Source of the DNA: Streptomyces sp. SAT1
GTDB lineage: Bacteria; Actinomycetota; Actinomycetes; Streptomycetales; Streptomycetaceae
DNA length: 64,000 nt
Direction: 5' to 3'
Assembly (NCBI RefSeq): GCF_001654495.1
Contig: NZ_CP015849.1
Span: 4,501,501 to 4,565,500 of the forward strand
The notes beneath the pieces were generated by a model. The model made no database searches. It had not been told where the DNA came from and saw only the letters and a program-made list of their open reading frames with translations. Within the stretch, counting starts at the first letter, position 1; each line of letters starts with the position of its first letter. Positions 47,473 to 56,175 of this stretch are shown here, piece after piece. The translations under genes and the position numbers were made by a program.

Positions 47473-49245
47473 TCAGTCCTTGATCTCGCAGATCGCGGCG
47501 CCCGAGGTGATGGACGCGCCGACCTCGGCGGACAGGCCCTTGACGGTGCCGTCCTTGTGGGCGTTGAGGGGCTGTTCCATCTTCATGGCCTCCAGGACGA
47601 CGATGAGGTCGCCCTCCTTGACCTCCTGGCCCTCCTCGACCGCGATCTTGACGATCGTGCCCTGCATGGGCGAGGCGAGGGTGTCGCCGGAGGCGACCGG
47701 GCCGGACTTGCGGGCGGCGCGGCGCTTGGGCTTGGCGCCGGCGGCCAGGCCGGTGCGGGCCAGGGACATGCCCAGCGAGGAGGGCAGGGAGACCTCCAGG
47801 CGCTTGCCGCCGACCTCGACGACCACGGTCTCGCGGCCGGTCTCCTCGTCCGCCTCGCCGTCGGCGGGGGCGGTGAAGGGCTTGATGTCGTTGGTGAACT
47901 CGGTCTCGATCCAGCGGGTGTGGACCGTGAACGGGTCGGTGGAGCCGGTCAGTTCGGGGGCGAAGGCCGGGTCCGTGACCACCTTGCGGTGGAAGGGGAT
48001 GGCGGTGGCCATGCCCTCGACCTGGAACTCCTCCAGGGCGCGGGAGGCGCGCTGGAGGGCCTCGGCGCGGGTGCGGCCGGTGACGATCAGCTTGGCCAGC
48101 AGGGAGTCCCAGGCCGGGCCGATCACGCTGCCGGCCTCCACGCCCGCGTCCAGGCGGACACCGGGGCCGGTGGGGGCGTCGAAGCGGGTGACGGTGCCGG
48201 GTGCCGGGAGGAAGCCCCGGCCCGGGTCCTCGCCGTTGATGCGGAACTCGAAGGAGTGGCCGCGCAGCTCCGGGTCGCCGTAGCCGAGTTCCTCGCCGTC
48301 GGCGATGCGGAACATCTCGCGGACCAGGTCGACGCCCGCGACCTCCTCGGTGACCGGGTGCTCGACCTGGAGGCGGGTGTTGACCTCCAGGAACGAGATC
48401 GTGCCGTCCTGCCCGACGAGGAACTCGCAGGTGCCCGCGCCCTCGTAGCGGGCCTCCTTGAGGATGGCCTTGGAGGCGCGGTACAGCTCGGCGACCTGGG
48501 CGTCGGAGAGGAACGGCGCGGGGGCCTCCTCGACGAGCTTCTGGTGGCGGCGCTGCAGGGAGCAGTCGCGGGTGGAGACCACCACGACGTTGCCGTGCTT
48601 GTCGGCCAGGCACTGGGTCTCGACGTGGCGGGGCCGGTCGAGGTAGCGCTCGACGAAGCACTCGCCGCGGCCGAAGGCGGCCACGGCCTCGCGGACCGCC
48701 GAGTCGTACAGCTCGGGGACCTCGTCGAGGGTGCGGGCGACCTTGAGGCCGCGTCCGCCGCCGCCGAAGGCGGCCTTGATCGCGATGGGCAGGCCGTGCT
48801 CCTTCGCGAAGGCCACGACCTCCTCGGCGCCGGAGACGGGGTCGGGCGTGCCGGCCACCAGGGGCGCTCCGGCGCGCTGGGCGATGTGCCGGGCGGCGAC
48901 CTTGTCGCCGAGGTCGCGGATGGCCTGCGGCGGCGGGCCGATCCAGATCAGGTCGGCGTCCAGGACGGCCTGGGCGAACTCGGCGTTCTCCGAGAGGAAG
49001 CCGTAGCCGGGGTGGACGGCGTCCGCACCCGACTCCTCGGCCGCCTTCAGGACTTTGCCGATGTCCAGATAGCTGGTGGCCGGGGTGTCACCGCCCAGGG
49101 CGAACGCCTCGTCAGCGGCGCGGACATGCAGAGCGTCCCGGTCGGGGTCCGCGTAGACGGCCACGCTCGCGATTCCGGCGTCCCGGCAAGCGCGGGCCAC
49201 ACGGACAGCGATTTCGCCACGGTTGGCGATGAGCACCTTGCGCAC
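47473..49245 (-). CDS. accA2: Acyl-CoA carboxylase biotin carboxylase/biotin carrier subunit
   Basis: 590-aa alpha subunit. The biotin carboxylase domain covers about 1-450 (KVLIANRGEIAVRVARACR, HPGYGFLSENAEFA, ATP loop KAAFGGGGRGLKV, FLEVNTRLQVEHPVTEE) and the C-terminus is a biotinyl domain with EAMKMEQP (biotinylated Lys555). AAGGAGGGAG fixes the GTG start at 49245. In S. coelicolor AccA2 serves both acetyl-CoA and propionyl-CoA carboxylases with AccB or PccB; pccB, pccE and birA lie nearby here. A TAAACT -10 on this strand near 49276 gives a short leader. Confidence 0.95.
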   Translation of the reverse strand: MRKVLIANRGEIAVRVARACRDAGIASVAVYADPDRDALHVRAADEAFALGGDTPATSYLDIGKVLKAAEESGADAVHPGYGFLSENAEFAQAVLDADLIWIGPPPQAIRDLGDKVAARHIAQRAGAPLVAGTPDPVSGAEEVVAFAKEHGLPIAIKAAFGGGGRGLKVARTLDEVPELYDSAVREAVAAFGRGECFVERYLDRPRHVETQCLADKHGNVVVVSTRDCSLQRRHQKLVEEAPAPFLSDAQVAELYRASKAILKEARYEGAGTCEFLVGQDGTISFLEVNTRLQVEHPVTEEVAGVDLVREMFRIADGEELGYGDPELRGHSFEFRINGEDPGRGFLPAPGTVTRFDAPTGPGVRLDAGVEAGSVIGPAWDSLLAKLIVTGRTRAEALQRASRALEEFQVEGMATAIPFHRKVVTDPAFAPELTGSTDPFTVHTRWIETEFTNDIKPFTAPADGEADEETGRETVVVEVGGKRLEVSLPSSLGMSLARTGLAAGAKPKRRAARKSGPVASGDTLASPMQGTIVKIAVEEGQEVKEGDLIVVLEAMKMEQPLNAHKDGTVKGLSAEVGASITSGAAICEIKD

Positions 49246-49519
49246 GATTGAGGCTCCCTCCTTGAAACAAGCCGAGTTTAGGGACTGCCGACACGGCACT
49301 TCGACCCGTCCCCAATGGTGAGCTTGCCCACACGGAGCGTGATTCGAGGCTCGCTCGACCCGCGAAAGCCCTTGTCGTACCTCGGTACGCAGGACTCCTC
49401 CGGAAAACCCTAGCCCCACGGTGTGGTCAAGGTCTCTGTGAGAGCGTGCTGCGGCCCACTTCGTTTCTTTGTGGAGTCCCTACGAATGGCCCAATGAATC
49501 TTTGCCCTCGGCGGAACTC

Positions 49520-49548
49520 TTGTCCCTTGGTTTACCCGTTAGTAGCGT
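49520..49548 (+). promoter_or_regulatory. Housekeeping-type promoter in the accA2 / membrane-protein gap
   Basis: TTGTCC (49520-49525), a 17-bp spacer and TAGCGT (49543-49548) form a good primary-sigma promoter about 60 bp before GTG 49611. The rest of the 365-bp gap 49246-49610 is AT-richer than average and holds no gene that I can support. Confidence 0.6.
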
Positions 49549-49610
49549 TCGCGATGTCTGGACGGTACTGGCGGTAACAGGGCTCCGGGTGGAGCGGCGG
49601 TCGGAAGTGG

Positions 49611-50066
49611 GTGGATCCGGTGGTGCGCAGACCGGTGGCATGGGTCGTGGCGGTCGTGCTCCTCGTCGAGGCGCTCGGACTCGTCGCGCTGAACTGGATC
49701 CTGGGCGAGGTCGTGCACCGGCAGCGGATGTCCCTGGCCGGCCTGGACCCGGACGTGATGTCGACGTCCTCGAAGGCGGCCGGGCTGGTCTTCGGCCTGT
49801 ACTTCGTCCTGTGCGCGCTGGCCGCCCTGCTCGTCGCCGTGCGCGACCGCGGTCCGGCCGGGCTCGGGCGCGGCCTGCTGATCAGCGCGGCCGTGGTGCA
49901 CGGGCTGCTGGCCGCCTTCGTGTGGGGTCCGGTGGGTCCCGCGGCCTTCGTGTTCATGATCGTCGTACTGGCGCTGATCGTGCTGCTCCTGATGACGTAC
50001 GACCAGGAGGGGCGGGCGGCGGACCCCGCTCCGGCGGACGCCCCGGTGTCCCCCGAGGCGCCCTGA
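49611..50066 (+). CDS. Four-helix membrane protein of unknown function
   Basis: 151 aa with four hydrophobic helices: PVAWVVAVVLLVEALGLVAL, AAGLVFGLYFVLCALAALLV, GLLISAAVVHGLLAAFVW, and PAAFVFMIVVLALIVLLLM, then an acidic/Pro C-terminal tail. HRQRMSLAGLDPDVMSTSSK is an exposed loop between helices 1 and 2. GGAAG precedes GTG 49611. No recognised family; it lies between accA2 and maf. Confidence 0.72.
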   Translation: MDPVVRRPVAWVVAVVLLVEALGLVALNWILGEVVHRQRMSLAGLDPDVMSTSSKAAGLVFGLYFVLCALAALLVAVRDRGPAGLGRGLLISAAVVHGLLAAFVWGPVGPAAFVFMIVVLALIVLLLMTYDQEGRAADPAPADAPVSPEAP

Positions 50067-50082
50067 GCCGGATCCGCGGATC

Positions 50083-50700
50083 TCAGTCCCGCTCCGACCA
50101 CAACTCGGTGATGCCCACGCCCAGTTCGGCCAGCAGCCGGCGCACCAGGGGCAGGCTGATGCCGATCACGTTGCCGTGGTCGCCGTCGATGCCGTCGATG
50201 AACGGGGCCGAGCGGCCGTCCAGCGTGAAGGCGCCCGCGACGTGCAGCGGCTCGCCCGAGGCGACGTAGGCGGCGACCTCCTCGTCGGTCGGCTCGCCGA
50301 AGCGGACCACGGTGGAGGCGGTGGCCGCGGCGTGCCGGCCGGTGGCCGTGTCCCAGACGCAGTGGCCGGTCTGGAGGGTGCCGGCCCGGCCGCGCATCGC
50401 CTTCCAGCGGGCGACGGCCTCCTCGGCGTCGGCGGGCTTGCCGAGCGCCCGGCCGTCCAGGTCGAGCACCGAGTCGCAGCCGATCACCAGGGCACCGGCG
50501 GCCTCCGGCCGGGCCGCCACGACGGACGCCTTCGCCTGGGCCAGGGCGAGCGCCAGTTCGGCGGGCGTGGGTGCGGTGACCGCGTCCTCGTCGACCCCGC
50601 TCACGATCACCTCGGGGTCCAGTCCGGCCTGCCGCAGCAGACCGAGCCGGGCGGGGGACTGGGAGGCGAGTACGAGTCGGCGGCGCGGCTGGTCAGTCAT
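50083..50700 (-). CDS. maf: Maf-family nucleoside triphosphate pyrophosphatase
   Basis: 205-aa house-cleaning pyrophosphatase acting on non-canonical or damaged nucleotides (dTTP/UTP in YhdE-like members). Motifs: LVLASQSPARLGLLRQAGLD at the start, GVDEDAV, CDSVLDLDGRALGKP, TGHCVWD, and SGEPLHVAGAFTLDG ... IDGIDGDHGNVIGISLPLV at the C-terminus. ATG 50700 begins directly before the fold. Upstream lie 18-bp tandem repeats, then mmpB in the same direction. Confidence 0.9.
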   Translation of the reverse strand: MTDQPRRRLVLASQSPARLGLLRQAGLDPEVIVSGVDEDAVTAPTPAELALALAQAKASVVAARPEAAGALVIGCDSVLDLDGRALGKPADAEEAVARWKAMRGRAGTLQTGHCVWDTATGRHAAATASTVVRFGEPTDEEVAAYVASGEPLHVAGAFTLDGRSAPFIDGIDGDHGNVIGISLPLVRRLLAELGVGITELWSERD

Positions 50701-50730
50701 GCGGTCAGCGTATCGGCGCGGGCCGCCCGC

Positions 50731-50802
50731 CCGCTCAGCCCCGCCCGGCCGCTCAGCCCCGCCCGGCCGCTCAGCCCCGCCCACCCGCTCAGCCCCGCCC
50801 GC
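50731..50802. repeat. Four-copy 18-bp tandem repeat upstream of maf
   Basis: CCGCTCAGCCCCGCCCGG twice (50731-50748, 50749-50766), then the same with two end changes (50767-50784, 50785-50802), grading into decayed copies of GCTCAGC up to the mmpB stop. Confidence 0.88.
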
Positions 50803-50834
50803 TCAGCTCGGTCCGCTCAGCCTGCTCAGCCCGC

Positions 50835-50963
50835 TCATCTCAGCCCGATCGCGAACATCGCGAGCACCATGGCCAGCGCCATGAGGACACCGAGCCGCCG
50901 CAACATCGCCTGCATGTCGCGCAGTTCCTCGGGCGGCTCGTTGTCGGGGTCGGACCACAGCAT
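50835..50963 (-). CDS. mmpB: Small morphogenic membrane protein MmpB
   Basis: 42-aa micro-protein: acidic cytoplasmic head MLWSDPDNEPPEELRDMQAM, basic patch LRRLG, and one transmembrane helix VLMALAMVLAMFAIGL. The opening LWSDPxNEPPxELRDMQ is highly characteristic of Streptomyces MmpB, which is conserved beside the pccB locus and described as a morphogenic membrane protein. GAGGG precedes ATG 50963. A perfect 16-bp palindrome sits 36 bp upstream. Confidence 0.85.
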   Translation of the reverse strand: MLWSDPDNEPPEELRDMQAMLRRLGVLMALAMVLAMFAIGLR

Positions 50964-50998
50964 CCCTCGATGGTCCGGCGGCGGGCGGGTCCGGCGCC

Positions 50999-51014
50999 TG
51001 AGTACGCGTACTCA
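50999..51014. promoter_or_regulatory. Perfect 16-bp palindrome upstream of mmpB
   Basis: TGAGTACGCGTACTCA, 36 bp before the mmpB ATG and 40 bp after the pccE stop. It consists of two TGAGTACG half-sites; three such half-sites stand in direct repeat before the membrane protein gene at 22498-23262. Confidence 0.65.
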
Positions 51015-51053
51015 AGTTGGCGGCCGGGCCCGCCGGGCGCCCCCCAGGGGTGC

Positions 51054-51263
51054 TCAGCCGGGCCAGTACGTGCGGGCCCAGGCGGCCGGGCCCGGCCGCG
51101 GGGTGCGGTGCGCGGCGATCCGGGACGGGTCGGACCAGGAGTCGCGGGGGCCGGGCGCGCCGGACGGCTCGGCGGTGGCCGCCGCGGCGCGCGCCCTGAC
51201 CACCGCCAGTGCGGCGGCCAGCTCCTCGGGGGTCGGGTTGCCTCGTAGGACCTTGATCGTCAT
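51054..51263 (-). CDS. pccE: Acyl-CoA carboxylase epsilon subunit
   Basis: 69-aa epsilon subunit that stabilises the actinobacterial acyl-CoA carboxylase complex. Helical head IKVLRGNPTPEELAAALAVVRARAAA and the Trp-containing tail SRIAAHRTPRPGPAAWARTYWPG are typical. It starts 17 bp after the pccB stop and is co-transcribed with it. Known members are small and poorly conserved; the N-terminal IKVxRGNPTPEELAAL pattern decides the call. Confidence 0.87.
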   Translation of the reverse strand: MTIKVLRGNPTPEELAAALAVVRARAAAATAEPSGAPGPRDSWSDPSRIAAHRTPRPGPAAWARTYWPG

Positions 51264-51280
51264 GTGGTCTCCCGGCGGGC

Positions 51281-52873
51281 TCAGAGGGGGATGTTGCCGT
51301 GCTTCTTGGGCGGCAGGGACTCCCGCTTGGTGCGCAGCTGGCGCAGGCCGCGCACCAGGTGGGCGCGGGTGTCGGAGGGCCTGATCACCGCGTCGACGTA
51401 GCCGCGTTCGGCGGCGGTGTAGGGGTTGAGCAGGGTGTCCTCGTACTCCTGGATCAGGCGGGCCCGGGTGGCGTCGGCGTCGTCGGCCGCCGCGATGGTG
51501 CGCCGGTGCAGGATGTTGACGGCGCCCTGGGCGCCCATGACGGCGATCTGCGCGGTGGGCCAGGCCAGGTTGAGGTCGGCGCCCAGGTGCTTGGAGCCCA
51601 TCACGTCGTAGGCACCGCCGAACGCCTTGCGGGTGATGACGGTGATCAGCGGGACGGTGGCCTCGGCGTAGGCGAAGATCAGCTTGGCGCCGCGGCGGAT
51701 GATGCCGTCGTGCTCCTGGCCGACGCCGGGCAGGAAGCCGGGGACGTCGACGAAGGTCAGCACCGGGATGTTGAACGCGTCGCAGGTGCGGACGAAGCGG
51801 GCGGCCTTCTCGCTGGCGTCGATGTCCAGGCAGCCGGCGAACTGCATCGGCTGGTTGGCGACGATGCCCACCGGGTGGCCCTCCACCCGGCCGTAGCCGG
51901 TGAGGATGTTGGGCGCGAACAGCGGCTGCGTCTCGAAGAACTCCCCGTCGTCCAGCACGTGCTCGATCACGGTGTGCATGTCGTACGGCTGGTTGGCGCT
52001 GTCCGGGACCAGGGTGTCCAGCTCCCGGTCCTCGTCGGTCAGCGCGAGATCGGCCTGCTCGGGGAAGACCGGCGGCTCGGAGAGGTTGTTGGACGGCAGG
52101 TACGACAGGAGCTGCTTGACGTACTCGACCGCGTCCTTCTCGTCGCCCGCCATGTGGTGGGCGACACCGGAGGCGGTGTTGTGGGTGCGGGCGCCGCCCA
52201 GCTCCTCGAAGCCGACGTCCTCGCCGGTGACGGTCTTGATGACGTCCGGGCCGGTGATGAACATGTGCGAGGTCTGGTCGACCATGACCGTGAAGTCGGT
52301 GATCGCGGGCGAGTAGACCGCCCCGCCCGCGCACGGGCCGACGACCAGGCTGATCTGCGGGATGACACCGGAGGCGTGCGTGTTGCGGCGGAAGATCTCG
52401 CCGTACGCGCCCAGCGAGGCCACGCCCTCCTGGATGCGGGCGCCCCCGGAGTCGTTGATGCCGATGACCGGGCAGCCGGTCTTGAGCGCGAAGTCCATGA
52501 CCTTGACGATCTTCTGGCCGTACACCTCGCCCAGCGCGCCGCCGAAGACCGTGAAGTCCTGCGAGAACACGGCGACGGGACGGCCGTCGACCGTGCCGTA
52601 GCCGGTGACCACGCCGTCCCCGTAAGGGCGGTTGGCGTCCAGGCCGAAGTTGCTGGAGCGGTGCCGGGCGAACTCGTCCAGCTCGACGAACGAGTCCTCG
52701 TCCAGGAGGAGTTCGATGCGCTCGCGGGCGGTCAGCTTGCCCTTGGCGTGCTGCTTCTCGACCGCGCGTTCCGAACCGGCGTGCGTCGCTTCCTCGATAC
52801 GCCGCTGGAGATCCGCGAGTTTGCCCGCGGTCGTGTGGATGTCGATCTCTTGGCGCTCTTCCGGCTCGGACAT
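51281..52873 (-). CDS. pccB: Propionyl-CoA carboxylase beta subunit (carboxyltransferase)
   Basis: 530-aa carboxyltransferase making methylmalonyl-CoA from propionyl-CoA. N- and C-domain crotonase-like folds with oxyanion motifs (GINDSGGARIQEGVASLGAYGE, VGPCAGGAVYSPA; TFVDVPGFLPGVGQEHDGI, TRKAFGGAYDVMGSKHLGAD). The Asp after GGAY, near residue 422, is the residue known to select propionyl-CoA in S. coelicolor PccB. ATG 52873 with GCAGGGAGC upstream. Partners: AccA2, PccE and BirA, all nearby. Its product could be the substrate of the mutase at 1058-2638. Confidence 0.96.
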   Translation of the reverse strand: MSEPEERQEIDIHTTAGKLADLQRRIEEATHAGSERAVEKQHAKGKLTARERIELLLDEDSFVELDEFARHRSSNFGLDANRPYGDGVVTGYGTVDGRPVAVFSQDFTVFGGALGEVYGQKIVKVMDFALKTGCPVIGINDSGGARIQEGVASLGAYGEIFRRNTHASGVIPQISLVVGPCAGGAVYSPAITDFTVMVDQTSHMFITGPDVIKTVTGEDVGFEELGGARTHNTASGVAHHMAGDEKDAVEYVKQLLSYLPSNNLSEPPVFPEQADLALTDEDRELDTLVPDSANQPYDMHTVIEHVLDDGEFFETQPLFAPNILTGYGRVEGHPVGIVANQPMQFAGCLDIDASEKAARFVRTCDAFNIPVLTFVDVPGFLPGVGQEHDGIIRRGAKLIFAYAEATVPLITVITRKAFGGAYDVMGSKHLGADLNLAWPTAQIAVMGAQGAVNILHRRTIAAADDADATRARLIQEYEDTLLNPYTAAERGYVDAVIRPSDTRAHLVRGLRQLRTKRESLPPKKHGNIPL

Positions 52874-52973
52874 CGGGATCGGGGCTCCCTGCCTGCTCAA
52901 AAACGGGGGGACGGTTACTCATCCGTAGAGTAATGGGGGCCCCTCCGTCCGGCAGTGCGGCGTTTCCCACACC

Positions 52974-52979
52974 TAGGGT
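52974..52979 (+). promoter_or_regulatory. Leaderless promoter -10 of birA
   Basis: TAGGGT ends seven bases before ATG 52987, with no Shine-Dalgarno in the gap. The pccB promoter on the other strand (TACTCT near 52932) shares this 113-bp divergent region. Confidence 0.55.
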
Positions 52980-52986
52980 GGGTTGC

Positions 52987-53883
52987 ATGACGCCGCGAGA
53001 TGCAGCAGACGACAGCCACGGCACGCCGGGCGACTCCGGGCGGTCCGGCCGCTGGTCCGACCTGGACCGCCCGCCCCTCAACGCGGCCGCGCTGCGGCGC
53101 GGTCTGGTGCGCGACGGCGGCCTGTGGACCCGCGTGGAGGTCGTGCAGCGCACCGGCTCCACCAACGCCGATCTGGTGGCCCGCGCCGCGGCGGGCGAGG
53201 CGGCCGAGGGCACCGTCCTGGTCGCCGAGGAGCAGACCGCGGCGCGGGGCCGGCTGGACCGCCGCTGGACGGCGCCCGCCCGCTCCGGGCTCTTCTTCTC
53301 GGTGCTGCTGCGGCCCGGCGACGGCGTGCCGGTGGCCCGCTGGGGCTGGCTGCCGCTGCTCACCGGCGTGGCCGTCGCCACCGGCCTCGCCAGGGCCGCC
53401 GGGGTCGACACCGCCCTGAAGTGGCCCAACGACCTGCTGGTCACCGTGGACGGCGAGGAGCGCAAGGCCGGCGGCATCCTGGCGGAGGGCGCCGGCGACG
53501 GCGGTGTCGTCATCGGCGTCGGCATCAACGTCACCCTGCGCCAGGACGAACTGCCCGTGCCGCAGGCCGGCTCCCTGGCCCTGGCCGGGGCCGTGAGCAC
53601 CGACCGCGATCCGCTGCTGCGCGCCGTGCTGCGCTCCCTGGAGGAGTGGTACGGCCGGTGGCGCGCCGCCGACGGCGACCCGGCGGCCGCGGGCCTCCAG
53701 GAGACCTACGCCGCCGGCTGCGCCACTCTGGGCCGCACCGTGCGCGCCGAACTCCCCGGGGACCGCTCCCTCGTCGGCGAGGCGGTCGCGGTCGACGGCG
53801 ACGGCCGTCTCGTCCTCGCCACCCGGGACGGGGTGCAGCAGCCGGTGGGGGCGGGGGACATCGTGCATCTGCGGCCCGCGTGA
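52987..53883 (+). CDS. birA: Biotin-[acetyl-CoA-carboxylase] ligase
   Basis: 298-aa biotin protein ligase that attaches biotin to carrier domains such as AccA2 Lys555. Catalytic core: RTGSTNADLVARAAAG, biotin/adenylate loop TAARGRLDRRW (a variant of GRGRxGR), LKWPNDLLV, KAGGILAE, and IGVGINV. There is no N-terminal HTH, so it is the monofunctional class without repressor activity. Divergent from pccB. Confidence 0.92.
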   Translation: MTPRDAADDSHGTPGDSGRSGRWSDLDRPPLNAAALRRGLVRDGGLWTRVEVVQRTGSTNADLVARAAAGEAAEGTVLVAEEQTAARGRLDRRWTAPARSGLFFSVLLRPGDGVPVARWGWLPLLTGVAVATGLARAAGVDTALKWPNDLLVTVDGEERKAGGILAEGAGDGGVVIGVGINVTLRQDELPVPQAGSLALAGAVSTDRDPLLRAVLRSLEEWYGRWRAADGDPAAAGLQETYAAGCATLGRTVRAELPGDRSLVGEAVAVDGDGRLVLATRDGVQQPVGAGDIVHLRPA

Positions 53884-54189
53884 CCGTGCGCCCGCGCCCG
53901 GCGTAGGGCAGGGGCGGCGGAAGAGCCCCAGGGGGCCGTGCGCGGAGCGTGCGCCTCGCGCAGTGGGCATGCGTCCCGTGCGCCGGGGTGCTCCCGGAGA
54001 CGCCCTCAGGGGTGCTTCCCGGGCCGGGCGCGGCGGGTGCGCGCGCCGGGGTCCGCGCGGGTGCGCGGACGGTGACGGCCCAGTTCAGGTCACCCTTCGG
54101 GGCGGGCTGGCGGAGTGAGCTGGGGCACATCTGCCGTAGAGTTGAGGCCGGTCGGTACCTGACCGTGGCAGATCGGAAGGGCAGCAGGC
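53884..54189. other. Gene-free 306-bp interval upstream of cya
   Basis: No gene is supported here. A TAGAGT -10-like hexamer at 54137-54142 and a CGGTC-N7-GACCG inverted repeat at 54149-54165 in the probable leader precede the cyclase; GGAAGGG serves as ribosome-binding site. Confidence 0.5.
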
Positions 54190-55329
54190 GTGACCGTCGA
54201 CGACACGGGCTCGGGCGCGCAGGACGCGGACGGCCGGGGGGACCCCCACGCCGCCGACCCCGCCGATTCCGGCGAGGACCCGCTCGCGCTCCGTCTCGAA
54301 CAGCTCATCCTGGGCGCGGAGCGCCGCTACACCCCCTTCCAGGCGGCCCGCAGCGCGGGCGTCTCCATGGAGCTGGCCTCCCGCTTCTGGCGGGCCATGG
54401 GCTTCGCCGACATCGGCCAGGCCAAGGCGCTCACCGAGGCCGACGTCCTGGCGCTGCGGCGGCTGGCCGGTCTGGTGGAGGCCGGGCTGCTCAGCGAGGC
54501 CATGGCCGTGCAGGTCGCCCGCTCCACCGGGCAGACCACCGCCCGGCTGGCCGAGTGGCAGATCGACTCCTTCCTGGAGGGCCTGACCGAGCCGCCCGAG
54601 CCGGGCATGACCCGCACCGAGGTCACCTATCCGATCGTCGAGCTGCTCCTGCCCGAGCTGGAGGAGTTCCTGGTCTACGTCTGGCGGCGGCAGCTCGCCG
54701 CCTCCGCCGGGCGGGTCGTGCAGGTCGCCGACGACGAGGAGATGGTGGACCGCCGTCTGGCCGTCGGCTTCGCCGACCTCGTCGGCTTCACCCGGCTGAC
54801 CCGCCGGATGGAGGAGGAGGAGCTGGGCGAGCTGGTCGAGGCCTTCGAGACGACCGCCGCCGACCTGGTGGCCGCGCGCGGCGGGCGGCTGATCAAGACC
54901 CTCGGGGACGAGGTGCTGTACGCCGCCGACGACGCGGGCACCGCCGCCGACATCGCGCTGCGCCTGGTCGAGACCATGGAGAACGACGAGACCATGCCGG
55001 AGCTGCGGGTCGGGATGGCCTTCGGCACGGTGACCACCCGGATGGGCGATGTCTTCGGCACGACCGTCAACCTCGCCTCCCGGCTGACCTCCATAGCCCC
55101 GCGCGACGCCGTGCTCGTCGACAGCGCCTTCGCCGAGGAGCTGATCCGCACGGGCGACTCCCCGGCGTCCGAGGCGGCGGCGGCCGAGGCCGCTGCGGCG
55201 GCGGAGAAGGAGGGCGCGGAGCCCCCGGTGTACCGCTTCGCCCTCCAGCCGACCTGGCAGCGCCCGGTGCGCGGCCTCGGCGTGGTGGAACCGTGGCTGC
55301 TCACCCGGCGGGCCGACGCGCCGCAGTGA
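54190..55329 (+). CDS. cya: Adenylate cyclase, class III
   Basis: 379-aa soluble cyclase. An N-terminal ~190-residue helical regulatory domain (YTPFQAARSAGVSMELASRFWRAMG, a pH-sensing/autoinhibitory module as in M. tuberculosis Rv1264) leads into the catalytic domain: metal Asp in VGFADLVGFTRL, second metal Asp in KTLGDEVLY, and transition-state residues in GTTVNLASRL. An Ala/Glu insert (PASEAAAAEAAAAAEKEG) lies near the C-terminus. In S. coelicolor the orthologous cyclase makes cAMP needed for germination and development. Starts at GTG 54190. Confidence 0.92.
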   Translation: MTVDDTGSGAQDADGRGDPHAADPADSGEDPLALRLEQLILGAERRYTPFQAARSAGVSMELASRFWRAMGFADIGQAKALTEADVLALRRLAGLVEAGLLSEAMAVQVARSTGQTTARLAEWQIDSFLEGLTEPPEPGMTRTEVTYPIVELLLPELEEFLVYVWRRQLAASAGRVVQVADDEEMVDRRLAVGFADLVGFTRLTRRMEEEELGELVEAFETTAADLVAARGGRLIKTLGDEVLYAADDAGTAADIALRLVETMENDETMPELRVGMAFGTVTTRMGDVFGTTVNLASRLTSIAPRDAVLVDSAFAEELIRTGDSPASEAAAAEAAAAAEKEGAEPPVYRFALQPTWQRPVRGLGVVEPWLLTRRADAPQ

Positions 55330-55452
55330 CGGTGGCGGTGACGGGGCTGCGGCTGGGCGTGCCGGACGGGCGCGTGCGGGTGCGTTCGGTTGGTCGTGCG
55401 TTTCGGCTGGGTGTGCGTCTCAGCTGGGTGCGCGTCTCAGCAGGTGTGTGTT

Positions 55453-56175
55453 TCAGCGGAGCCCGACGCAGAGCTTGATGAGCGGCAGGCACAGGCGCCC
55501 GCCACCACCGCCGCCGGAGGGCGGGGCCGGGGGCGCGGATGTCGGTGTGGTCCTGGGGGACGGTGGGCGGGTCTGCTGCGCGGGGGCGGTCGGGTGGGCG
55601 GTCGGCCGCGCGGGCGCCTGAGGCGTACCGGCGGAGGCGGCCGGGCGGCCCGGAGCGCCCCCGGACGCGTGCGTGGTTCCGGGTGGGGGAGCCGGGGCGG
55701 CGGCCCCGGCCCCGGTCGTACCGGCAGGGGAAGCGGATGGCGCCGCTTCCGCTCCCGGGGCGGCCACGGTACCGATCCCGCCCATGGGGAGCGGCGCGGT
55801 GGGCAACACCGACGGCCCCGTCCGGCCCGGGGCGGCGGCCCCCGGGGACGCCGCGGTGGCGGCGCCGGTCGACCCGCCCCCCGGTCCGCCGCCCGGTCCG
55901 GTCTCCGCGCGCGGCGCCGCCTCCGCCGCCCCGGGACCGCCCGCCTGCGGCGAGGTCTGCGCGCTCTGCGGTGTCAGGCGTACGAGGCTCAGCACACCGG
56001 CGGCGAGGGCGAGGCCCCCGGCGGTGAGCAGCACCCGGCGGGGCCGGGGCCTGCGGTGCCTGCCCCGGACGCGCGGGAGGCGGAACGGCGCCCCGGGGCC
56101 GCCGACCGTGGCGCCTATGGCGCCCACGTCGTCCCGGGCACCCTGCCGACCCGTACCGGCCGTGTCCGTCGTCAT
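55453..56175 (-). CDS. Membrane-anchored Pro/Ala/Gly-rich protein of unknown function
   Basis: 240 aa. A cytoplasmic Arg-rich start (RVRGRHRRPRPRR), one membrane helix (VLLTAGGLALAAGVLSLV), a ~150-residue low-complexity external region of Gly, Pro, Ala and Thr, and a sharply different hydrophobic end GGRLCLPLIKLCVGLR with two Cys. The last 12 residues look like a conserved functional tail (membrane insertion or disulfide). Four degenerate GTGTGCGTCTCAGC repeats (about 55389-55459) run into its 3' end. Confidence 0.65.
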   Translation of the reverse strand: MTTDTAGTGRQGARDDVGAIGATVGGPGAPFRLPRVRGRHRRPRPRRVLLTAGGLALAAGVLSLVRLTPQSAQTSPQAGGPGAAEAAPRAETGPGGGPGGGSTGAATAASPGAAAPGRTGPSVLPTAPLPMGGIGTVAAPGAEAAPSASPAGTTGAGAAAPAPPPGTTHASGGAPGRPAASAGTPQAPARPTAHPTAPAQQTRPPSPRTTPTSAPPAPPSGGGGGGRLCLPLIKLCVGLR

